Positions 1 through 9,880 are shown, counted from the first letter of the stretch. The stretch is 64,000 nucleotides of DNA from CBDCWO01 sp965223405 (GCA_965223405.1 CBDCWO010000006.1:6882001-6946000); one strand, 5' to 3'. A program made the numbers and translations. Notes: generated from the sequence alone by a model not told the origin.

Positions 1-3000
1 AAACGTATGAGGATCATATACCGGCATTCCACAGGTTTCATACACGCGCAATACCAAATTCTCCGTACCACATTCCGTTACATCAACATAATCATCAAAT
101 ACAAATATGTTAATCCATTCTTCAATGCCCCCTTTGATATCTTCTATATCCCGGTGATACTCATATTCACTCGAACAATTTTTAAAATAATCCAACCAGT
201 AATTCCTCCAATACTCAATCGTATCCATCGACGCCACCGCAAAGTGCAGTTGGCCACAACAGTTACCATGACTGCCATCATCCAGATCCTTGGCTTCGAT
301 CCGAGACCAGCACAAATCCGGGTCTAAGGTCACCTGTGTAATCTCATCACATACCGGTACCGGTGGGGTCTCGTCAAGGACCCATACCTTTTGAATATAA
401 TCGTATACATTTTCGCATTCATCCTGCAGGCGGAAATAAATTTTGTGATCTCCTACCGGGAGATACAGAATTTTGGTTTGAGAATTATGGATTGTACCGG
501 AGTGATTAATCACTTTGCCCGGATGATTCGGATCGTGAAAGTCAACTTCATAATGTAACCGTAATCGGTTCGGAGGAGAACATTCGTTGTCAATTTCCGG
601 CCAAGTGATTTCGTAGTGCGCTTTACATTCATGGCTCCCCACCAAAATACTTGTATCACTAAGCTCAAACTTCAATTCCGGCGGCACGGTATCAATTATT
701 TTGATGTATTGAATACAAACTTCTTCTTGATCATTGCACCAATCCTTGATTATCCATTCTCGGCGAATGGTATAACTGGATCCGCAACCATCAAAAACAA
801 AATCATCATAATGGGCAACGATGTTACATTTTACTTTTAATTCCCCAATAAAAACTCCATCAATCTTGGGTGGATCAACCAATCCGATATTGATTCCATT
901 TACGATAAAGGGCTTCGGATGGGCAAAGCCCTCCTCAGACACATCACTAAATAATATTGAGTATAGCGAGGGATGATCACAGTTAATATAGGTAACTTCC
1001 GGGCATTGCAGATCATCTAATGACGCTTTTCTAATGAAGATATTTTGGTTGCAAATGGTTTGATTTCCCCACAAATCAATAACATGGATTTCTCTTCGAT
1101 AGACTCCGGCTAGTGGATTATCGCAATCATACGGCTCCCAGAGACGACTTAACTCTTTAAAGGACGCAAAAGAACATGATTCTTCATATTGTGGTTCAGG
1201 AATTTCTTCCAGACAGCTAATCGTAGTATCTCGACAGGATAATTTGGGAGGATATTTGTCCTCTACATTAATTTTTCCCCAGCATTTCGTACCATTTACC
1301 GTATTGATTAGCTGATAAGTCAAAATCTGACCCATTTTGTCACTCAATATTTTATTACCGATGTATTGGCCATATTGATCTATCAACACGATTTCAAATG
1401 GGCCTTCGCAAGGAAGGACACCTTGTACCACATCTTGAGGATAAATAATTCTTTCACAATTCGCATCTAGACTTACATTAATCAAGTCAACACATGCAAA
1501 CCCATTTACCAAAATAGTCCTTGCGGTTAAAGGGACTGCATCGCTTTCACAAGGAGGAATTATATTCTTTGTGGTTACCCATACTACTGTATCACTCCCG
1601 TCAGCTGGTAGTGTGATCGTTGGATTGGCACCAGAGGCAATCAGAGTACCACCTGAATTCGGATCTCCATCATATACATTATAACAGGTGGCTATCGTAT
1701 CCTGATTCAAATAAGTATGTCTTCCGATATCTGAGAAGTCATCTAATCCTAATCCAGTCCATTCATTAGAGGCATCAAAAGGGTCAAATGCCATAGCATC
1801 GCCAAATGCTATTAACCCATTTCTAACCAAGGTATTATTTTGGGTTCCACCTGAGCCGGGCCATTCTATCCCGGGATTTTCTCCTATCCGACCAATGACA
1901 TCAATAAATTGTCCATTTTTCTCTAAGGCAATGGCGTCGTTACCGTTATAGAAATTGGAAGTTGTAGTCTGATCTGACTCGGACAGCAATGCAGCTACAG
2001 CATCATCATCGCATACTACATATACATCATCATCTGCCACTACCCCTGAAAGCGGGATTCGAGTGGCCGCAGTCATATTACCATTAAAGTAAAATGCAAG
2101 TTCATAATTACCGGCTGCGAGGTTTACTGATTGCCCGGTGGTATTGTAAATCTCTATACATTTATTATTTCCGCTACCTTCTATATACTCTGAAATGAAT
2201 AGATTAGTCACCAGTCTCCTGCCAGGAATACCACCACCAATACCTGAAATCTCTAAGGTATTGCTAACACAAGATTCAAGGACGGTTGAATTCGGAGGTT
2301 GGAGCAACGCACAAGGATCCGGAGGTGTTTCCATCAATCGTATCCTAAAAATACACGAATCCGGATTAATCACATAATTATAGGAGCCCAATGGAAATGG
2401 CACGGCAGCCATATTGTTTGATGTTTCCATATTCAGTGCTCCTGCTCCACTAAATCTCCAGAAAGGCAAATAAAATATTTCACAAGTCGGACCATTCTGG
2501 GACTTTCGGTATGCCCATCCATCCATATAACTCCAGGTAGTGTTTGCTCCTGCGATATCTCCAAATACATCGACCACTACTCCATTACAGAATAACTCGA
2601 TGGCATCATCTCCATTATTATTGGCTGCAGCGCTGGTGTAATCCGGGGTGAATCCAAACCAATTGTTGAACTGAGTGGATTCATTTGCGACATAAATGAA
2701 GGTACCCGATGTGGCAGAAATAGCCGGAAAGGTAAACTCCTGACCATCGCTACCTCCCGCATTATTCGCAGAACCAAATCCATAAATCGATAAATCTGGT
2801 ATGTCTTGAATCACATAAAACTCCACAGCTTTGGGAGTACCGCCGGAAAGCGGTCCATCAATAATTCCAGTAATCACCATGGACGTTTTTGGTGTGTCGA
2901 TGTAATAGATTATATCATAGGTTCCGGTGTCCGACAAGCCCAAATCTATTTCTCCGGATATTGGGTTGATGATTAAATTTCCTCCTGTAATGGAACGATA

Positions 3001-3189
3001 CGAAAAAAAACCTGTATCGGCCATCATTCCCAACGTAGGAATTGGATTGGGATCCGTATCAAAATAAAGGGATTGGGAATAACTGAACATGTTATTGGGA
3101 GTGCACATCATTTGTCCTGCTACTTTTGAACAAGTGAGTAACATGACAAGACCAATTGATCCTATTTTGTAGATTAAAGGATTGTGCAT
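1..3189 (-). CDS. secreted multidomain lamin-tail (LTD) protein, N-terminal 1063 residues, cut by window edge
   Basis: I translated the minus strand from the ATG at 3189; the frame stays open to base 1, so the C-terminus lies outside the window. The protein opens with a signal peptide (MHNPLIYKIGSIGLVMLL, then a cut near VAGQ). Two lamin-tail-like modules follow: residues ~100-270 (PKAVEFYVIQDI, then GDDAIELFCNGVVVDVFGD) and ~325-470 (LFISEYIEGSGNNKCIEIYN, then NDAIALEKNGQFIDVIGRIG). The rest is a run of Cys-containing immunoglobulin-like or HYR-like modules with phrases such as RREIHVIDLWGNQTICNQ and IRREWIIKDWCNDQEE. Such proteins in Bacteroidota are usually exported by the type IX system and cell-surface bound or released, with a C-terminal sorting domain. 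That domain would be off the window here, so T9SS export is inference. No enzymatic domain is visible in this part. Confidence 0.85.
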   Translation of the reverse strand, partial: MHNPLIYKIGSIGLVMLLTCSKVAGQMMCTPNNMFSYSQSLYFDTDPNPIPTLGMMADTGFFSYRSITGGNLIINPISGEIDLGLSDTGTYDIIYYIDTPKTSMVITGIIDGPLSGGTPKAVEFYVIQDIPDLSIYGFGSANNAGGSDGQEFTFPAISATSGTFIYVANESTQFNNWFGFTPDYTSAAANNNGDDAIELFCNGVVVDVFGDIAGANTTWSYMDGWAYRKSQNGPTCEIFYLPFWRFSGAGALNMETSNNMAAVPFPLGSYNYVINPDSCIFRIRLMETPPDPCALLQPPNSTVLESCVSNTLEISGIGGGIPGRRLVTNLFISEYIEGSGNNKCIEIYNTTGQSVNLAAGNYELAFYFNGNMTAATRIPLSGVVADDDVYVVCDDDAVAALLSESDQTTTSNFYNGNDAIALEKNGQFIDVIGRIGENPGIEWPGSGGTQNNTLVRNGLIAFGDAMAFDPFDASNEWTGLGLDDFSDIGRHTYLNQDTIATCYNVYDGDPNSGGTLIASGANPTITLPADGSDTVVWVTTKNIIPPCESDAVPLTARTILVNGFACVDLINVSLDANCERIIYPQDVVQGVLPCEGPFEIVLIDQYGQYIGNKILSDKMGQILTYQLINTVNGTKCWGKINVEDKYPPKLSCRDTTISCLEEIPEPQYEESCSFASFKELSRLWEPYDCDNPLAGVYRREIHVIDLWGNQTICNQNIFIRKASLDDLQCPEVTYINCDHPSLYSILFSDVSEEGFAHPKPFIVNGINIGLVDPPKIDGVFIGELKVKCNIVAHYDDFVFDGCGSSYTIRREWIIKDWCNDQEEVCIQYIKIIDTVPPELKFELSDTSILVGSHECKAHYEITWPEIDNECSPPNRLRLHYEVDFHDPNHPGKVINHSGTIHNSQTKILYLPVGDHKIYFRLQDECENVYDYIQKVWVLDETPPVPVCDEITQVTLDPDLCWSRIEAKDLDDGSHGNCCGQLHFAVASMDTIEYWRNYWLDYFKNCSSEYEYHRDIEDIKGGIEEWINIFVFDDYVDVTECGTENLVLRVYETCGMPVYDPHTF

Positions 3190-3445
3190 TCTTAAGCTGG
3201 TTTCACAAAGTTGATCTTTGTATTGGAAGCTCTTTAAAAATTATCTTCAACCCTGTGCACAAAACATTGCGGCAATAGGACTTTTACTTTTTTTAAACAA
3301 CTTCAACATAAAAATAGAAATAAGCATCAATAGTTATCACTTATTTGGGCTTAATTTCTGTAAACCCATTTTTGAACGGGCAAAAATGTAAAAAGCATAG
3401 CCCTAAATTTTTCGGAAGAAAGAAATTTTCAAGTGGCTGAATTTC

Positions 3446-4990
3446 TTAAAGAGGAAGGTTCCCATGTTTCTTGCGGGGAATTTGGGCCACTTTTTGCTCC
3501 AACATAGCGAAAGACTTAATCAGTTTCCATCGAGTATCTTCCGGAAGTATGATTTCATCGACAAATCCACGTTCGGTGGCTAAGTAAGGATTGGCAAATT
3601 TCTCGGCATAGGAGGCTTCCAATTCATTTAACTTCTGCACCGGGTCATTTGACTGAATTATTTCTTTACGAAATATAATTTCGCTAGCCCCTTTGGAACC
3701 CATTACCGCAATTTCGGCTGATGGCCAAGCATAGTTCATGTCCGCTCCAATGTGTTTGGAATTCATGACATCATAGGCACCCCCATAAGCTTTCCGAGTA
3801 ATTACCGAAATCCTGGGCACAGTAGCTTCTGAAAAAGCATAGAGCAATTTGGCTCCATTGGTAATAATTGCATTCCATTCCTGATCTTTGCCGGGCAAAA
3901 AACCCGGTACATCTACCAACACCAGGAGAGGGATGTTAAAACAATCACAAAAACGGACAAACCGGGCCCCTTTCTTGGAACTGTTTACATCCAGTACTCC
4001 AGCAAGATGTGCCGGCTGATTAGCAACAACGCCTACTGATCTTCCTCCTATACGGCAGAATCCCACTACGATATTCGGTGCATATTCCGCATGGATTTCA
4101 AGAAAACTATCCTGATCAATGATCAGTCGAATAACTTCTTTTATGTCGTAAGGTTGATGGGTATTTTCGGGTATAATTTTTTTTAATGCCTTTACGGTTT
4201 CCCTTCCTTGTATCTGATAATCTTTCATTGCCGGTTTCTCTTCGCAGTTTTGCGGCAAGTAGGATAAAAGCTGTCTGATTTTTTCCAGACAATCCAGGTC
4301 ATTGGAAGCCGTGAGATGCGATACTCCGGATTTCTGTCCATGGGCATGGGCACCTCCCAGATCTTCGGATGAAATGTCTTCATTAGTCACCGTTTTTACC
4401 ACATTTGGTCCGGTCACAAACATGTAAGAGGTATGATCAACCATGATTATAAAATCTGTAATTGCCGGTGAATAAACCGCTCCCCCGGCACATGGACCCA
4501 TAACAGCGGATATCTGAGGTATCACTCCGGATGCCAGCGTATTACGATAAAAAATATCGGCATATCCTCCTAATGATTTAACTCCTTCCTGAATCCGTGC
4601 ACCGCCCGAATCATTCAACCCAATTAAGGGTGCTCCATTTTGCATAGCCAAATCCATTACTCGACAGATTTTTTCAGCATGTGTTTCTGACAAAGAACCT
4701 CCAAATACGGTAAAATCCTGAGCAAATACATAAACCAGGCGTTCATTAATAGTCCCATACCCGGTAATCACGCCATCGCCGTATACTTTCTGATTTTCCA
4801 TACCAAAATCGAAGGAGCGATGGGTAACCAACATGCCAATTTCTTCAAAGCTATTAGGGTCCAGGAGTATACCCAATCTTTCCCTGGCTGTCAACTTACC
4901 TTTTTCATATTGTTTATGGATTCGATTTTCTCCGCCACCTAGTAACGCTTGTTCTTGCTTATCTCTCAGTTCTTCTATTTTATGTTTCAT
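3446..4990 (-). CDS. acyl-CoA carboxylase carboxyltransferase (beta) subunit
   Basis: The 514-residue protein is full length for the propionyl-/methylcrotonyl-CoA carboxylase beta family. It would transfer carboxyl groups from carboxybiotin to an acyl-CoA in the cytoplasm. Diagnostic segments are KGKLTARERLGILLDPNSFEE near residue 35, the acyl-CoA oxyanion region NDSGGARIQEGVKSL (~125), GPCAGGAVYSPAITDF (~165), and in the C-terminal half DVPGFLPGKDQEW (~365) and ITRKAYGGAYDVM (~405). Overall it looks most like propionyl-CoA carboxylase beta (PccB), but substrate cannot be read from sequence. The biotin carboxylase/biotin carrier subunit is not adjacent and must be encoded elsewhere. The gene is divergent from an aminotransferase, and a TATCTTTG element lies 73 bases upstream of its ATG. 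Confidence 0.93.
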   Translation of the reverse strand: MKHKIEELRDKQEQALLGGGENRIHKQYEKGKLTARERLGILLDPNSFEEIGMLVTHRSFDFGMENQKVYGDGVITGYGTINERLVYVFAQDFTVFGGSLSETHAEKICRVMDLAMQNGAPLIGLNDSGGARIQEGVKSLGGYADIFYRNTLASGVIPQISAVMGPCAGGAVYSPAITDFIIMVDHTSYMFVTGPNVVKTVTNEDISSEDLGGAHAHGQKSGVSHLTASNDLDCLEKIRQLLSYLPQNCEEKPAMKDYQIQGRETVKALKKIIPENTHQPYDIKEVIRLIIDQDSFLEIHAEYAPNIVVGFCRIGGRSVGVVANQPAHLAGVLDVNSSKKGARFVRFCDCFNIPLLVLVDVPGFLPGKDQEWNAIITNGAKLLYAFSEATVPRISVITRKAYGGAYDVMNSKHIGADMNYAWPSAEIAVMGSKGASEIIFRKEIIQSNDPVQKLNELEASYAEKFANPYLATERGFVDEIILPEDTRWKLIKSFAMLEQKVAQIPRKKHGNLPL

Positions 4991-5063
4991 GAAATGGTGA
5001 GCTTTCCTTTGATTTTATTAAGTGTGAATTTATTTTAAATAGAATTTTTAAAATTCTCCTATC

Positions 5064-5122
5064 CAAAGATAAATTTATTCGTAAGAATATTAACAGCCAG
5101 CAAAAGATTAGAATTACTTTTG
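5064..5122. promoter_or_regulatory. divergent promoter region between carboxyltransferase and aminotransferase
   Basis: The minus strand carries TATCTTTG (complement of 5064-5071), an exact match to the Bacteroidota -7 consensus TAnnTTTG, reading toward the carboxyltransferase. The plus strand carries TACTTTTG at 5115-5122, which also fits TAnnTTTG, 25 bases before the aminotransferase ATG. I did not find a convincing TTG -33 element at standard spacing for either, so the assignments rest on the -7 elements and their placement. Confidence 0.5.
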
Positions 5123-5147
5123 TCATTTCAAAAATTAACCGTGAAAT

Positions 5148-6350
5148 ATGGATTCCAGTAAAATACTTTCTCAACGCGTCACCAACATGACTGAGTCAGC
5201 TACGATTAAAATGGCACAAAGGACCAGAGAAATAGCCGCTCAAGGCCATAATGTAATAAGTCTTAGTCTGGGTGAGCCCGATTTTGACACTCCGATACAC
5301 ATTAAAGAAGCAGCTAAAACTGCGTTGGATGAAGGTTTTACAAAATATACCCCTGTTCCCGGATTATTGGAACTTAGAGAAGCTATCTGCAAGAAACTTT
5401 ATCGAGACAATCTATTACAGTATAATCCAAATCAAATTGTCGTCTCCAATGGAGCCAAACAAAGTATCGCCAACGTGTGTCTGGCTTTATTGAATCCGGG
5501 AGATGAAGCGGTAGTATTTTCACCGTATTGGGTCTCATATCACGATATTATCGAGTTTGTCGGCGCTAAACCCATCATTATCAAAGCAGGTATTGAACAA
5601 AATTTTAAAGTCACACCTGATCAACTTGAATCGGCAATAACGGATAAAACCAAATTTATTATTTATTCATCTCCATGCAATCCAACCGGTTCCGTCTATT
5701 CCCGTCAGGAGCTTACAGAATTAGCAAGGATAGTACTGAAATATGATAATCTAATGGTGGTCTCTGATGAAATATATGAATACATCAACTTTGCTGAGGA
5801 TCATGAGAGCATGGCTGAATTACCAGGTATGATTGATCGCACGGTAACTATCAATGGTTTTTCCAAAGGATTTAGTATGACCGGATGGCGATTGGGGTAT
5901 ATGGCCGGACCGCAATGGCTGGCCAAGGCCTGTGCCAAAATACAAGGACAATTTACTTCTGGGGCTGCGGCATTTAACCAACGTGCAGCTGCCATAGCAT
6001 TGGAGTCAGATATGGAACCAACCAAACAAATGAAATTGGCTTTTCAAAACAGATTGAAATTGATCATTTCCCTTCTGAACGAAATACCCGGAATTAAAAC
6101 CAATAATCCTGATGGTGCTTTTTATATTTTTCCTGACATCAGCTCATACTTTGGCAAAACCGATGGCAATATCACCATAAATAATGCCAATGATTTTGCT
6201 AATTACATCTTGCTGAATGCACATGTAGGAGTGGTCTCCGGATCTGCATTTGGAAATGATAATTGTATTAGGATTTCATATGCCGCTTCTGATGAGATGA
6301 TCATTGAAGCCATGCAAAGAATAAAAAGTGCTTTGAGTAAACTCTTTTAG
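5148..6350 (+). CDS. pyridoxal-phosphate class I/II aminotransferase (aspartate aminotransferase-like)
   Basis: This is a 400-residue, full-length fold-type I aminotransferase of the aspartate aminotransferase Ib-like group. It moves an amino group between an amino acid and a 2-oxo acid using PLP. Visible family marks are SLSLGEPDFDTP near residue 38, VSNGAKQSI (~103), SSPCNPTGSVYS (~183), VSDEIYEYI (~205), the Schiff-base lysine in NGFSKGFSMTGWRLGYMAGP (~240), and the C-terminal substrate arginine in NCIRISYAAS (~375). The start is the first ATG after a TACTTTTG element. Substrate preference (aspartate, aromatic or other) is not decidable here. It is divergent from the carboxyltransferase and no functional link between the two is evident. 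Confidence 0.93.
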   Translation: MDSSKILSQRVTNMTESATIKMAQRTREIAAQGHNVISLSLGEPDFDTPIHIKEAAKTALDEGFTKYTPVPGLLELREAICKKLYRDNLLQYNPNQIVVSNGAKQSIANVCLALLNPGDEAVVFSPYWVSYHDIIEFVGAKPIIIKAGIEQNFKVTPDQLESAITDKTKFIIYSSPCNPTGSVYSRQELTELARIVLKYDNLMVVSDEIYEYINFAEDHESMAELPGMIDRTVTINGFSKGFSMTGWRLGYMAGPQWLAKACAKIQGQFTSGAAAFNQRAAAIALESDMEPTKQMKLAFQNRLKLIISLLNEIPGIKTNNPDGAFYIFPDISSYFGKTDGNITINNANDFANYILLNAHVGVVSGSAFGNDNCIRISYAASDEMIIEAMQRIKSALSKLF

Positions 6351-6863
6351 GCAGGTGAAATTTTTGTAGGATTAGCTAGATCTATGTCAATAATTCGGGA
6401 AACATAGAAACATATTATTGATCAATCTCGATCCTAAAACGGGGACAGATCCGGTCTTTGACGAAGTCTGATTCATGAGTCTTCTGCGAAGTAATATACA
6501 TTGAGTTTGAAAGGGCATACTCTTGATTCGCCATTCATCCCATTTTGTATCTTTGGCCAAGCTTACATTTCTTAAGGAATCTCAGAATTCCAATGATTGG
6601 TCAGGGTCATGAAAAGGGATGATTATTGGATGTCACATCGATTTTCAATTTAAGTCAAATATGACAATTATCCTAAATTGAATTGAGCTAATAGCCCCAA
6701 ACTTATTGATGTTGAAGACCAAAAAAAAGGTCATCTTTAAAGAAGATGAGTCAAAGGGAAAATTGAAAAAAGGAAAATTTTTATTTCTATGGTTGAAAAG
6801 TTGGAATGAACTAATAAGTCTCTTAGCTTTAAATTGGAAATTAAACGAGTGAGCTCAACTGAA
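6351..6863. other. intergenic stretch without a convincing gene; one hairpin
   Basis: I see no plausible coding region in these ~510 bases. A 7-bp inverted repeat (TCATCTT/AAGATGA, loop TAAAG) lies at 6731-6749, preceded by a run of eight A after GACC and before GGTC. It is 115 bases ahead of the next gene and lacks a downstream T tract on the plus strand, so I do not call it a terminator. The rest is AT-rich and unremarkable. Confidence 0.5.
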
Positions 6864-8297
6864 ATGCAAGAACCACCCAACAACTCCCTGAAATTGCGCT
6901 GGATAAAAAGAATAGTCACCCTGATATTCGGTTTAATAATCTGGAATCTTCCTATTCCCTGGGATATTACTCCGGACGCGTGGCATTTATTTACTCTCTT
7001 TATTACCGCCATCATTGGTGTTTTACTAGAGGCTTTTTCTATTTTTACAGCCTCCGTTATTGCCTTAGTAGCCGTTGTTCTTTTACGAGTACTTCCAGCC
7101 GAAATAGCTTTTTCAGGTTTTTCTGAAAGCTTTATTCTCCTCATTTTGGCGGCCTTTTTAGTGGCCAAGGGCGTCATGAAATCGGGATTGGGAAGACGGA
7201 TTGCTTTTATGCTTATTCGTCGGTTTGGAAAGTCTACGTTAAACCTTGGTTACTGCCTTGTGGTGACCGATACCATTATTGGACCGTCGATCCCCAGCAA
7301 TACAGCCCGGTCCGGAATAATGTATCCCATAACTCATGCCTTATCATTGGACACCGGATCCAAACCCACACCGGAAGGTAGAAAGCGAACCGGTACTTAT
7401 CTGATGATGACCTACATCGCCGGTCAAACCATAAGTTCGGCGCTGTGGTTAACCGGTATGGCTGCCAATCCGGTAGGTGTCGGTATAGCTGCTCAGTTTG
7501 GCGTAAATATGAATTTTGGTAATTGGGTCTTCGTGGCTTCGGTACCGTGTATTATAGCACTTATCGCCATTCCGTTCGTATTGTACAAACTGTTTCCACC
7601 AGAAAATAAATATACTCCTGAAGCACCAGAAATGGCAAGGAAGGGATTGCAGGAAATGGGACCCATGAGCTCCAAGGAATGGATTATGGCCACTACCTTT
7701 TTAGGCATGTTACTTCTCTGGGCTTTTTCCTCGGTATTAAATCTCAATCTGGCTATCGTTGCCTTTCTGGGATTAACGGTTCTCATATTGGCTAATGTAT
7801 ATACTATCGAAGACATTCGCGAAGGTGGCGGAGACGCGCTCGAAACCTATATTTGGTTCTCTATTTTATATATGATTTCTACTGAACTAAATGGTATGGG
7901 ATTTATGAAGATCCTGGGTGCACAGTTATCCACCTACATCAGTGATTACCATTGGGTTACGGTTTACACTCTGCTGATTGTATTGTATATTGTAATTCAT
8001 TATCTGTTCGTGAGTCAGACGGCACATTTGCTGGCTTTGTATGCGGTCTTTTTGCAGGTGGCTGTCACCGCCGGAGTTCCTGCTGTACTGATGGCGTTTA
8101 TGCTTTCATTTGCCACCAACCTATTTGCAGCTATAACCCCCCAGGCTTCCAGTTCAAATATTCTGTTTGTCGGTAGTGGCTTTTTACCATCAAGAGATAT
8201 CTATAAACAGGGCGCGGTAATTACGGTTTTGAATACGGTAATCTTTCTGCTTGCCACCACCTGGGTAATGTGGGCATCATCCTTATTGGGATTATAA
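6864..8297 (+). CDS. DASS-family sodium/anion (dicarboxylate) symporter
   Basis: This is a polytopic inner-membrane protein with about 12 hydrophobic segments, matching the divalent anion:Na+ symporter (SLC13/DASS) family and especially the branch with plant 2-oxoglutarate/malate translocators. The first anion/sodium-binding hairpin is seen as GPSIPSNTARSGIMYPI and its second-half counterpart as ITPQASSSNILFVGSGF; these two SNT/SSS loops form the substrate site in the family. The expected role is uptake of di- or tricarboxylates. The frame is open from a TTG at 6834, but I chose the ATG at 6864 (MQEPPNNSLKLRW), which gives a normal short cytoplasmic N-terminus (477 residues). It stands alone, with no visible carboxylate catabolic gene beside it. 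Confidence 0.88.
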   Translation: MQEPPNNSLKLRWIKRIVTLIFGLIIWNLPIPWDITPDAWHLFTLFITAIIGVLLEAFSIFTASVIALVAVVLLRVLPAEIAFSGFSESFILLILAAFLVAKGVMKSGLGRRIAFMLIRRFGKSTLNLGYCLVVTDTIIGPSIPSNTARSGIMYPITHALSLDTGSKPTPEGRKRTGTYLMMTYIAGQTISSALWLTGMAANPVGVGIAAQFGVNMNFGNWVFVASVPCIIALIAIPFVLYKLFPPENKYTPEAPEMARKGLQEMGPMSSKEWIMATTFLGMLLLWAFSSVLNLNLAIVAFLGLTVLILANVYTIEDIREGGGDALETYIWFSILYMISTELNGMGFMKILGAQLSTYISDYHWVTVYTLLIVLYIVIHYLFVSQTAHLLALYAVFLQVAVTAGVPAVLMAFMLSFATNLFAAITPQASSSNILFVGSGFLPSRDIYKQGAVITVLNTVIFLLATTWVMWASSLLGL

Positions 8298-8370
8298 TAA
8301 ATAACATCTGCAAATAGAAAACTTGCTAAAATCGGCACTGGAAATTTATTTTTATCTTCCATTTCTTTCC

Positions 8371-8378
8371 TATCTTTA
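8371..8378 (+). promoter_or_regulatory. TATCTTTA -7-like element directly before DUF6090 gene
   Basis: The sequence TATCTTTA, one base from the TAnnTTTG consensus, ends only four bases before the ATG at 8383. If used, transcription would begin at or next to the start codon, giving a leaderless or nearly leaderless mRNA. No clear TTG -33 box is present at normal spacing. The paralogous gene at 28178 has the same arrangement. Confidence 0.4.
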
Positions 8379-8382
8379 AAAA

Positions 8383-9159
8383 ATGCTCACATTTCTCAGA
8401 AAAATCAGATTACGTCTCTTAGATCAAGCTGCCTCGGAAACGGTAAGGAAATCATTGTTTGAATCTTGGTCGGCAAGAAGATATCTTCTTTATGCTATCG
8501 GTGAAGTCGCTTTGGTAGTGCTTGGAATATTGATCGCCCTGCAGATCAATACTTGGAAAAAAGCGCACCAAGATCGTCGCGATGAGTTGAAGTTATTAGC
8601 TGATTTGAAAGATGAATTTGTTTTTAATTTAGGTAAAGCAAGAGAGACCGAAACAGCCATAATTGGATTAACGGAAGCTTGCAGAACCTTGATGAAACTT
8701 TTTGGAAGTCGTATTGAGGAAGTTGACCCCGCTTATTTAGACAGTCTTATTTATTCAAGTTTTTGGGGACCGACCTTTGATTCCAATCAAGATATATTTA
8801 ATAGCATATATTATTCCGGCAAATTGGAATTGCTCTCCAATCCAAAACTCAAACAAATGCTTCAGTCCTGGAGTAGCAGTATCAAGGATTTTGAGGAAGC
8901 AGAGGCTAATATGCGTATTAATCTAAATCGAAATGTAATGCCCAAGCTAGAAAAACTGGTTTCCTTCAGAAATATCGAAAGGTTTGGAACACTGGGAGGA
9001 ATTACGGATTCGAAGTTAATGCCTGACAATCGCCCGGTACTTCGTAACCTAGAGGCTGAAAACATTCTATATACTCATCTCTGGGAATTAAATCATGTGG
9101 CCGGTTTATATCCCTCTCTGTATGCATTAATGGAAGAAATAATTTCTGAGTTGGAATAA
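8383..9159 (+). CDS. DUF6090 family membrane protein
   Basis: This 258-residue protein has the layout I know from the DUF6090 family of Bacteroidota: a basic N-terminus (LRKIRLRLLDQ), the signature RRYLLYAIGEVALVVLGILIALQINTW at about residues 29-55 forming one transmembrane helix, then a soluble, probably helical domain of ~200 residues. The segment QDIFNSIYYSGKLELLSNPKLKQ recurs in its paralog as a similar GSGVLEAMMESGRLELIQN stretch. Function is unknown. The helix places the C-terminal domain on one side of the inner membrane, but the side cannot be read. It is a paralog of the gene at 28178-28945; the two are roughly one-third alike by eye and both have a -7-like box against the start codon. 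Confidence 0.88.
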   Translation: MLTFLRKIRLRLLDQAASETVRKSLFESWSARRYLLYAIGEVALVVLGILIALQINTWKKAHQDRRDELKLLADLKDEFVFNLGKARETETAIIGLTEACRTLMKLFGSRIEEVDPAYLDSLIYSSFWGPTFDSNQDIFNSIYYSGKLELLSNPKLKQMLQSWSSSIKDFEEAEANMRINLNRNVMPKLEKLVSFRNIERFGTLGGITDSKLMPDNRPVLRNLEAENILYTHLWELNHVAGLYPSLYALMEEIISELE

Positions 9160-9293
9160 GGGTAATCTCAATCAATATATCTTTTTGTATAGATCAACCT
9201 TACCACAAGAAAATCAATCAATGATTCCTGCCGGTGAAAGGGTTTTTTTGCTGACAAATTTAATTATCTTTATTAAGAACCAAATAAAATATC

Positions 9294-9638
9294 ATGAAGC
9301 AAATTCAAGCCACTGCACTTCTTAAAATTCACGATGGGAAATTAGATCAATTCAAAAAAATTGCAGAAGAGTGTGTACGAATTGTGAGGGAAAAAGATCA
9401 AGGAACCCTACAATATGACTGGTTTCTGAATAGTGATCAAACCGTTTGTGAGGTAAGAGAAAAATATACAGACTCAGATGCTGTACTCGGACATATGGGT
9501 AATCTAGGCAATACATTAGGTGAATTACTCTCCCTATGTGACATGTCCTTAGAAATATATGGCTCACCGTCAGATCAATTGCTGAGCGCGTTGGAAGGCT
9601 TAGAAATCAAGTACTACACACCTTTTTTATCTCTATAA
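9294..9638 (+). CDS. antibiotic-biosynthesis-monooxygenase (ABM) domain protein
   Basis: The 114-residue protein has the size and pattern of a single ABM ferredoxin-like domain (the YgiN/quinol monooxygenase-like group). A first strand ALLKIHDGKLDQFKKIAEEC is followed by a helix, then LQYDWFLNSDQTVCEVREKYTDSDAVLGHMGN, which is the hallmark of the fold (strand, acidic turn, strand ending in E-x-Y, then a helix with H and M). Such proteins act as dimers and bind small aromatic or quinone-like compounds. The true substrate is unknown. A TATCTTTA element (9265-9272) precedes the ATG by 21 bases. It is monocistronic as far as can be seen. Confidence 0.75.
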   Translation: MKQIQATALLKIHDGKLDQFKKIAEECVRIVREKDQGTLQYDWFLNSDQTVCEVREKYTDSDAVLGHMGNLGNTLGELLSLCDMSLEIYGSPSDQLLSALEGLEIKYYTPFLSL

Positions 9639-9840
9639 AAGCAGGCAAGATTTTTTTGAAATTCAAGTTTTATTGGATATGATTTGCTAAAGTTTGGGAG
9701 TTATAAACTTATTGAGCTCTTTGTATTCTCTAAGGCAAAACTAAGGAAGTTAGCTCCAAGTTTTTCAAAAAATTAGAGGTCTTTGTTCAAGTCAGGTAAT
9801 ATCATTCAAGGATATGTCTTGAAAGCAATTGGACCAAAAA

Positions 9841-9880
9841 ATAAAAATTACGATGATCACCACCGTAATTTTTATTTTTT
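9841..9880. terminator. bidirectional rho-independent-type terminator
   Basis: A perfect 12-bp inverted repeat (ATAAAAATTACG at 9841-9852 and CGTAATTTTTAT at 9864-9875) encloses an 11-base loop. It continues into T-rich sequence on the plus strand (9876-9880), and the A-rich side gives a T tract on the minus strand. It sits between the convergent ABM gene and the DUF2911 gene, where a shared terminator is expected. The stem is AT-rich, so it may be modest in strength. Confidence 0.7.

Noticed and set aside
7..840. Plus-strand frames at the left edge
   Set aside because: They are antisense to the continuous minus-strand lamin-tail gene, which carries a signal peptide and clear domains.
6731..6749. 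Hairpin TCATCTT/AAGATGA before the DASS transporter as a riboswitch or terminator
   Set aside because: Small stem, no T tract on the relevant strand and no known motif.
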